Shown in pieces: positions 57,729 to 64,000 of a DNA stretch of 64,000 bases; position 1 is the stretch's first letter; the number at the start of each line of letters is the position of its first letter. The position numbers and the translations under genes were made by a program. The notes under the pieces were generated by a model, which made no database searches, was not told the origin of the DNA, and was given only the letters and a program-made list of their open reading frames with translations. The DNA comes from Diaporthe sp. PMI_573 (taxonomy: Eukaryota; Ascomycota; Sordariomycetes; Diaporthales; Diaporthaceae), in assembly GCA_021399435.1 (NCBI GenBank), contig JAJTUP010000037.1:310001-374000 (forward strand), read 5' to 3'.

Positions 57729-58113
57729 TCAAGTTGGGTCAGCTCGCTCATAGATGGGTCCATTGACCACGAGGCACGAGTGCTTTCCGCATTGCACTCC
57801 GGAGTAGAGAAACGAGATCACACAGTCGACTAGCTCAGGCGAGAAGTCCTCAGCAGAAATTCTGACGTTGTTTGTCTGAGCTTCCTTCACCCCCACGGCA
57901 CTGTCGGTTGACATTCATTACAGCACCGTGCAGGTGAATTTGGGCGGATTTTACCTCAAAGTTGCCGTTGAAAGCCTTTTTGAACCACTCGCAGCGATAG
58001 ATGATGAACTTGTGGACATTCCAAGTTCTGTCGCCACAGGTGATCGTTGCGTCCGCCAGAAGGCCGCTCTCAAGAAATTCGATGTTCTTGGAGTTGAAGT
58101 ATTGCCGATACAT
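57729..58113 (-). pseudogene. Truncated BTB-domain gene, paralogue of the BTB gene
   Basis: Exons 58113-57955 and 57884-57729 (intron 70 nt, gtaaaa...tgaag, a weak acceptor) give 104 aa. The start MYRQYFNSKNIEFLES and GLLADATITCGDRTWNVHKF, YRCEWFKKAFNGNFE and FSPELVDCVISFLYSG align with the BTB core of the gene at 55701-56821 (shared WNVH, WFKKAxNGNF, SPELV, LYSG). The zinc-type C-terminal half is absent: at the place where the paralogue has an intron after SGG the reading continues as GVQCGKHS and stops. It may be a decayed duplicate, or a naturally short BTB-only protein. Confidence 0.55.
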
Positions 58114-58774
58114 TGTCGAGTTTCTGGATGCTGATGTGGTGCAAGAAATGAAGTCGGCGGATGGATGTTTGTTGACCTCGTAGCTAGAAGCGTGCGAGGT
58201 TGAGATGTGGAGACTGCAATGGGTGCTGGAAAGCTGCAGCAGACTACCCCGTTGGCTGGCTGCAAACGAAATCGGCTCAAAATGTTTGCAAAGGTCGGTG
58301 CAGCCCGGCGAGCATGAGCCTCGCAGTGCTGACGTAGCAGGGATCCCAAAGATCTGAGCAAGAGTGGTCTGAGATACGCCTCTCCGCACAGGGCTGCATC
58401 CCGAACGGCACAGAGTGACCTCTGACTGATTTCTGAATCCTGCGAATCACAGCGTAGTAACTTGTAGGACCTATCTAGCTAGGTCTTGTTTCCTCAGTCC
58501 ATCTGCTTGCTTTCTCTACGATTCGCAGTACCTCATCATCCCCAGGGCCTTTACAACCCCGGTCTTACAAGATAAGATCATCTTTTGAGCATTCTGAACC
58601 ACCCTGATTTACGATACATCTGCATGAACATGTCTCACGGAATTTACCAATGAGGGGCCCTTCAACGGCGCTGAAGACGTCTTCTAAGCATGTACATTGA
58701 ATTATTCGACATGTCCTGATGATGGCAATTACACCACTGACATTGAAAAGTCATCGAGCCCCCAGAGCCCGGCT
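58114..58774. other. Intergenic stretch
   Basis: 5' region of the truncated BTB gene and 3' end of the nuclease gene. No gene supported; a minus-strand frame continues upstream of 58113 without a family match. Confidence 0.5.
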
Positions 58775-60666
58775 TCACGCACCGCACACACCAAAGCGCG
58801 CGACGCTCGGGTCATGATCGGACACGACATCGTTCTCAGCCGCCCACGTGTTGACGTGGATGTGCTCGTACCCAGCACCCTCCTCGAGCACCGGGCTGAC
58901 ATACATGTGATCCAAGGCCTGAGTGTTCATATCGAAAGTGTACGTGTAACGCTCCTCAGGAGGAATGCCGACAACCTCATCCAGCTCTGTCAGGCCGGAG
59001 ATCTCCGCAAATGTGGTGAGCGGCTCCACGAAGGCGAACTCGTTGAAGTCGCCTGCGGCTATGACTGCTGCGGAGGGATCAATGGCGAGGATCTCGTCGA
59101 TAAATTGCTGTTTTGTCTTGTTAGCCTTTCTCCGCGGAGACACTGGGTAGGATATGGACGAGGACTTACGCCCGTGACGTTTGCTTGGACCAGTCTGTTG
59201 CTAACCACACCGTTGACAGGTGGCCGCAGGTCTCCCTGCAAGCTTGAGCTGCCGCCCTTGGAGCTCCAGTGCACGTTCACGGTGAAGAACGGCTTCGTCG
59301 CGCCCTCCGCGAGCCAGGCGGCTACCAGTGGCTTCCGACTGGCATCCCAGCACGGGTTGGCCGGGTCAATCCGGCCGGGGTTCAGTGTGAGCTCCGGGCC
59401 CGCGTCCCCGGACACGACCTCGGTGGCCGTGGTGCTGTCACCCGGGCTGGGCTTGTATAGGCTGACCACTTCGGGGCGGTAGAGGTAGGCCACGCGGATG
59501 TTTCCTCCGGGCTGGCCACCGTCCTGCCCGTCCTCGGGGGCGATCTCGACGAAGGAGTAGGTGACGTTGCCGACGGCCGCGATGGCGTCCACGAGGGCCG
59601 TGAGGGTGGCGTTAGCATCGACGACCCCGTCATTGGTTGCTCCGCTGCTATCCTGGATCTCTTGGACGAACATGAGGTCCGGGGCGCCGAGTGCGTTGAC
59701 GATGTGGTCGGCCCTCCCTTCGAGGTTCGCGGTGGTCGGGGCCAGGTTCTCCACGTTGTAGTCCCCAACGGTGATGGCCTCGCAGGACCGCGAGCTCTCC
59801 AGCGTCGTCGCCGGGGCTGTTCCCGCAGCGAGGGTGGTCAGCTCGAACGCCGTCAGGGGCAGGATGTAGTAGAAGCCGAATTGTTGGTAGACAACGCCCG
59901 TGATATCGGCTGCCTTGTCTCCAATCTTGGGCGCGGTTGGGTTTTTTGTGCCGTCGAGAGGATCGTCAATCTTGATGACCTCCGGGTTTGAGTCCAGGGC
60001 CGTCATGGTCAAGCTTCCTCGCGCGCTGCGGCCCGTCGCTGGCCACCCGCCAGTCACCCAGGTCTCGCCATACGAGTTGGGCCGCGAGATGACCGTCACG
60101 TTCTTGATTGTGACGAGCTCTGCACTGAGGCTCTCCCAGAAGTCAAGGCCGTAGCTCGCCGGGTCCAGGACGGGGTTCACCGACGAAATGTTGGCAACGG
60201 CGTTGGGTATGGCGTAGACGTCGCCGCCGTCAAGGCTGGAGAACTGCTCCGTCGGCGGGTTGAGCGTGTCCTCGCCAATCACCAAAGGGGTGACGGTGTT
60301 GTTGCTGGAGACGACAACAACATTGGTCGGTGAAGTGAGTTCAGTCAGGTAGAGGTATGTAGAGCCACTGGACCTGTACTCGGTCACCCTGGCGCCGAAG
60401 GTGATGATGTCGCCGACGCTGACTGAGCTGCCCACGCTGCTGCTGTAGATGAAGGCCGAGTCGGACGTGGACGTGTCATTGTCCGGGACCGTGGATCGGA
60501 CAAAGATGCCTGTGGAGCTCTTGGCAGTGACCAGGCCGCTGATGTTGGTCAAGCTCTGGCCGTTGTATGGCGACAGGAATTTGTTGCCATTGATCTCGGA
60601 GATGCTCACCGCTGCTGCAGAGCGAGTGAGCAGAGCGCTGGCGACGCCGCAGAGGAGACCCTTCAT
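58775..60666 (-). CDS. Secreted nuclease, endonuclease/exonuclease/phosphatase superfamily
   Basis: Exons 60666-59170 and 59107-58775, 62-nt intron (gtaagt...aaacag, with GCTAAC branch point), phase 0; 609 aa. Signal peptide at the ATG 60666 (MKGLLCGVASALLTRSAAA). An N-terminal beta-rich, OB-like part about residues 20-250 (ISEINGNKFLSPYNGQSL, SVGDIITFGARVTEY), then the EEP nuclease core: ITVGDYNVENLAP, DLMFVQEIQDSS, NIRVAYLYRPEVV, VNVHWSSKGG, AAGDFNEFAF and NDVVSDHDPSVARF. The Asp/Asn, Glu and His residues in these motifs are the metal and catalytic ligands of the superfamily. The layout resembles the bacterial ExeM/NucH extracellular nucleases; likely degrades DNA outside the cell. An in-frame ATG further upstream exists only with poor signal-peptide character. 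Confidence 0.92.
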
Positions 60667-61783
60667 GTTGGCTCGGCGGGCTGGAGTTGGCTCATCTTGC
60701 TCGAACGCTGCCCGCGATGGGGGAGAGTAGCATTTGTAGCCGTCGCCGTGTCGATCCCGGCCGAGCCTCACATGGGGGAAGATGCAAGGGGCAGCTGGCA
60801 GACAAGGCCGTAGACGAGGCCGCCAAGCTGCTGAACGCGCCTTCACCGAGGCATGGGCCTAATCATATCGCACCCTGCAGGGCACGTTGCGATCTATCCA
60901 TGGCGGGCCAGTCCCAAAACGACAGGTCGGAGTGGTCGTTTATCACGCCAAGGCGGCAAGAGCACCAGACAGGCAGTGTTCCACCGCAACTAATCTCAGC
61001 AGTTGGGCGAATCAGGGCTCCCCGACATGCTCGCCGAGACCCTCTCCCCGTGACCACAGCCGACGTCAGCGACGTCAGTCGGTTACCGGTATCAGTATCT
61101 CAGGGGCAATCATGCGAGGAAAGATGGTGTTGAGATTATTATTTATGTTATGTGCAAACCCGCCCTGGGCTCGGCTACTCGGCTCTCATCTTCCTCGTCC
61201 CAAAGCCATCGCAGGTCCCCGCGATAGGTCAGGCAGAAGAAGGCTCAGGACGCGTGCCGTTCACCGAGATGCTACGATCCTGAATCAGAGCATCTTCCGT
61301 CCAATTTCATACCTTCCGCGATGTGTTTCTGTGGCTTTGCATAACAGTTCACTGACATAATGTTACTGCACAACTAATCCAATAGCAACTCAATCCCTTG
61401 TGTACAGAAGTGCGAATAGTACTGGGACGGCAATGAAATAATCACAATGCAATTCTAGTGCAAAGCGTGCAGCGTTCCATGCGGCATTGTGCTGCCTTCT
61501 TTGTTGAAGATAGAAACGACAAGGCAGCATCACATTGTTCCGGAATAAAGCATGCATTATGACAACGGCACGGCCTCGTGTCCCGAATCTCGTGGCAATG
61601 TTTGCCTGGGTGCTTTGTTGTGAGCAGTCCGTAAATGTACTTCAGAAGCCGCAACCTGACTGTAAGGCCGTGAAACATGCTCACTTCAACCCCTCTGCTT
61701 GCTGGCGAAGTTGGGAATCTCAATCCACTCGTTTTAACGGAAACCCCAAGACTATCCGGCGTAGTCCCACTGCACTTTCGAAA
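60667..61783. other. Divergent promoter region, nuclease and RING genes
   Basis: About 1.1 kb between a leftward and a rightward start. No gene seen. An alternative ATG of the RING protein at 61559 would use the right end. Confidence 0.5.
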
Positions 61784-62656
61784 ATGCTACACCCCCGGGG
61801 AACCCAATTTTTGCCTGTCCAGTCTCGGAAGCGAAAGTATTCCGATATCAGCGGGCTGAACGATGGCGGGCCTGTCAAAAAGAGGCGATACGGCTTCGAA
61901 GAGACTAACCTGTGGACAACAGTTAAACGTTACCTGAAAGATCCGGCTGGTCACCCGGTGCCTTCAGTCTCGTGCCCCATTTGCCTAAGCCCCATCGCAA
62001 TCCGTGGTATCCCTACTCTGATGCCTGATCCTTGGAAACTTGCTAACGGATCTCAGAAGGTTGGTGCTGTCCTGCCATGCGCACACATTCTTTGCCAGGA
62101 GTGTTTTAACGGGCACATCGCTGCTCAGAACCAGCTGAGCCTGACAGGACGCAAGACTTGCCCCTGCTGCCGCGCTGACCTTCTTTTTATCGGGTGCATG
62201 CACACCATTCCCTCGCAGAGGTTGCCAGTGGCCACCAACGAGCACTTCTCCATGGTCCCGCTCACCCTTCCCGAACTGCGTCCGAACGAACATCGGTTTC
62301 CTGAGGACTGTTGGGATTGTACTACACATAGCTGCGAGGATTATATCGACGTCACTATGCGCTTCGTTTCGGGAAATGTTCACGGAGTGGAGTATCGCCT
62401 GGGAGAGGGACCTCCTGCGTGGGAGGACCTTGTCCAAGCATCACAGCTGCTGGTGTGGAAATACTTGGACAATATGCGTGCCATGCCCGACTGGCGAAAC
62501 GGTAAAGTACCTGCCGGATTGCTTTGGGTGACTTTTGCCGGGGAAGGAAATGTACCTGTTCACTTACTCCAGGGATTTGAACATCCTGACCGCGACGCCA
62601 TCGTTCAAAACCCGACAGGCGAGGCACTGTGGTACGTTCCAGTCCACCGATATTAG
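61784..62656 (+). CDS. RING-finger protein (putative E3 ubiquitin ligase)
   Basis: ATG at 61784, 290 aa, one exon; the same frame has another ATG at 61559 that would add 75 residues with no visible domain. Basic, nuclear-signal-like stretches SRKRKYSD (about 14-21) and PVKKRRYG (about 30-37). RING of C3HC4 type at about 64-127: CPIC, a long loop of 31 residues, then CAHILCQEC and CPCC. The C-terminal half (DCWDCTTHSCEDYIDVTM, VWKYLDNMRAMPDWRN, HLLQGFEHPDRDAIV) is not a domain I know. Probably promotes ubiquitin transfer in the nucleus; target unknown. Head-to-head with the nuclease gene. Confidence 0.8.
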   Translation: MLHPRGTQFLPVQSRKRKYSDISGLNDGGPVKKRRYGFEETNLWTTVKRYLKDPAGHPVPSVSCPICLSPIAIRGIPTLMPDPWKLANGSQKVGAVLPCAHILCQECFNGHIAAQNQLSLTGRKTCPCCRADLLFIGCMHTIPSQRLPVATNEHFSMVPLTLPELRPNEHRFPEDCWDCTTHSCEDYIDVTMRFVSGNVHGVEYRLGEGPPAWEDLVQASQLLVWKYLDNMRAMPDWRNGKVPAGLLWVTFAGEGNVPVHLLQGFEHPDRDAIVQNPTGEALWYVPVHRY

Positions 62657-63769
62657 AACCAGGGTTCCTTAAGCACCAACTGACCAAATTATTTACGCGC
62701 AGGTCGCAATGACGGCTGGCTCGAAATTGCAGACTCTGATTTTTGCATTTGAGATTCTACAATATGGTGGTCGAGGCGTTCTGGATGACGATTCCTGTTT
62801 AGCAACCACCTGGGCGTACTAAAAGTGATTTATTTATCGACGGTAAGGCATGCTCATGCGTACTTAGCCTGCATTTGGAAATTCTGTGGAGTTTCAGGAG
62901 TTCAAAGCGACCCCTTCGTGGTTGTTGAAATTAGCAAGAATGAAGACCCTGGGCACTCATGTCCAACCTACTATTCTAGAAACGGGCTTTGTCCCGTCTC
63001 ACTAATAAATGAGACTTTCTCTACGCACGTGTTTCTTTGTTGTCCATAATTTGTGTTCGCAGGCTTTGTTTGATGGCGGTATCTCATCCCATACCCTTCC
63101 GGGAAGGGCATTATAGGGCTTGAACATGTGGACCCATCACTTCACATTTTGCAGATATGCAGCATCAGCCCACTCATGGCTTCGCGTTCGGAACCAGTGG
63201 AGACACTTGTGCTCCATGCTCCTGCAGAAAGCGAACCGATTGAGCTCAAGGTTTGTGCAAAAAAGCAGTCTTGATCTGGCTGATTTGCCCCTCTTGATTC
63301 TACGGCTCAGGCACAATGGCAGTAGCTCCTTCGCTACAGCACTGAGAGGAACCCAGCTGTTGCCATGGGGTACCATGACCGGCGGGCACTTCATGACGAT
63401 GCAGTGATGTATATGTTTGGCCCAAGTGTTCTTGCAGGTGCGGAAGCCCACGGGTGACAACGTGCACCTTGAAGTGGCACTCCAATGAGCTCTTCTAGGT
63501 TGCTAGAGTCCAAGCACGAAGCGCTCAGACATCTGAACCTCCGTGTTCTCGTACCGCGCACAAGCTCTGCAATGATACACCGAGAAATTCCTTCCATCGA
63601 GCCGTTCCACACAGAAAATCCCCAGGATTGGGATCGACCACAAGTCTTGGAGATCTCGAAACGATGTTATGCTTGCTCGATAGCCAAATCGGATCGATAT
63701 TTCGATGGTTACAGCTGCTTGACTTCTCCCCCTTTATGTCTGTCGAGTCCTGCATACCCGGGTAACAAT
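62657..63769. other. Intergenic stretch
   Basis: 3' region of the RING gene and 3' end of the leftward cystinosin-like gene. No gene supported; overlapping frames near 63120-63775 have no motif. Confidence 0.5.
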
Positions 63770-64000
63770 TCATGATGTCTGAGGCGCTGTCCTACGAGCG
63801 TGGCTTGACAAGAGTGGTTCCCTTTCCGAATCTAACTTGTCATCGGGCACCAGCGCATCATCCACGGCACCACGGTAGAGGTAATAGTGTTGGAAGAAGG
63901 CAATGAGGTCGAAGAAAACGGTGACATTGCCCAGGGCAAACTTGGCAGGGTTCGCCAGGACCGCCGACCAGTCACCACCTGCGGCAGCGTCTATAAAGAG
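63770..64000 (-). CDS. Cystinosin-like PQ-loop transporter, C-terminal part
   Basis: Cut by the right edge: 76 residues from 64000 to the TGA at 63772-63770. DWSAVLANPAKFALGNVTVF, FDLIAFFQHYYLYRG is the last part of the cystinosin fold (compare the D(W)..I..(D/N)P.KF.LG..S..FD..FxxQH..LYR end of cystinosin/Ers1 proteins). The acidic/leucine tail (SEREPLLSS) carries a dileucine sorting signal of the type [DE]xxxL[LI] that directs proteins to the vacuole. Function: proton-driven export of cystine from the vacuole/lysosome (family knowledge). The rest of the gene is outside the window. Confidence 0.85.
   Translation of the reverse strand, partial: LFIDAAAGGDWSAVLANPAKFALGNVTVFFDLIAFFQHYYLYRGAVDDALVPDDKLDSEREPLLSSHARRTAPQTS

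Noticed and set aside
1..64000. Secondary-metabolite cluster, transposon, CRISPR array, tRNA or rRNA genes
   Set aside because: No polyketide or peptide synthase, terpene or DMAT enzyme backbone, no transposase or terminal repeats, no regular spacer array, and no cloverleaf-like sequences that I could confirm by eye. SDRs and the bZIP alone are not enough for a cluster.

Overview
The window is nuclear DNA of a filamentous ascomycete, most likely a plant-associated Pezizomycotina (Sordariomycete-like) fungus. Coding exons are interrupted by short GT-AG introns of about 45-110 nt, several with CTAAC/CTGAC-like branch points, and spacing between genes is wide. The content is typically fungal: an alpha-1,3-glucan synthase, a PL4 rhamnogalacturonan lyase, a secreted S10 carboxypeptidase, a secreted intradiol dioxygenase, a DUF3425 bZIP-type regulator, effector-like secreted proteins and BTB proteins. 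I assign no species. Gene models were built by hand from reading frames and splice sites, without database searches or transcripts.

Layout. 0.8-9.5 kb: a DUF7053-like reading frame with no visible ATG, a three-exon cysteine-rich secreted peptide (-), a secreted CELP0028-like protein (+), a GNAT-like acetyltransferase (+) and an uncertain single-pass membrane protein. 9.7-16.2 kb: four genes or models on the minus strand or edge of it, namely an S10 carboxypeptidase, a classical SDR and a patatin-like phospholipase. 17.7-22.0 kb: an orphan two-exon gene and a small single-pass membrane protein with a long pyrimidine-rich leader. 23.9-28.8 kb: rhamnogalacturonan lyase, tail-to-tail with an SDR that is itself head-to-head with a bZIP/DUF3425 regulator; this is the nearest thing to a functional cluster. 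29.2-33.7 kb: about 4.5 kb without a convincing gene, containing two clean palindromes, in front of the seven-exon alpha-1,3-glucan synthase (33.7-41.2 kb).

43.6-50 kb: secreted intradiol dioxygenase, a tail-anchored protein with a PPxY motif (-), and an orphan three-exon gene whose first exon is 9 nt. 50.9-55 kb: mitochondrial BolA protein (-) head-to-head with a coactosin-like ADF-H protein (+), an orphan three-exon gene (+), and an FMN reductase (-). 55.7-58.1 kb: a four-exon BTB protein and, just beyond, a truncated BTB relative; between them lie a TAGG microsatellite with an 18-bp palindrome and a 15-bp minisatellite. 58.8-64 kb: a secreted EEP-superfamily nuclease (-), head-to-head with a RING-finger protein (+), and at the right edge the C-terminus of a cystinosin-like PQ-loop transporter (-).

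No backbone gene for a secondary-metabolite cluster, no intact transposon, no rRNA/tRNA gene and no CRISPR array was seen. The secreted or wall-active products (cysteine-rich peptide, CELP0028-like protein, carboxypeptidase, pectin lyase, intradiol dioxygenase, glucan synthase, nuclease) fit a fungus that meets plant tissue, but they are dispersed and not a single operon-like system. The most novel items are the orphan genes, the cysteine-rich peptide and the repeat-flanked truncated BTB copy.
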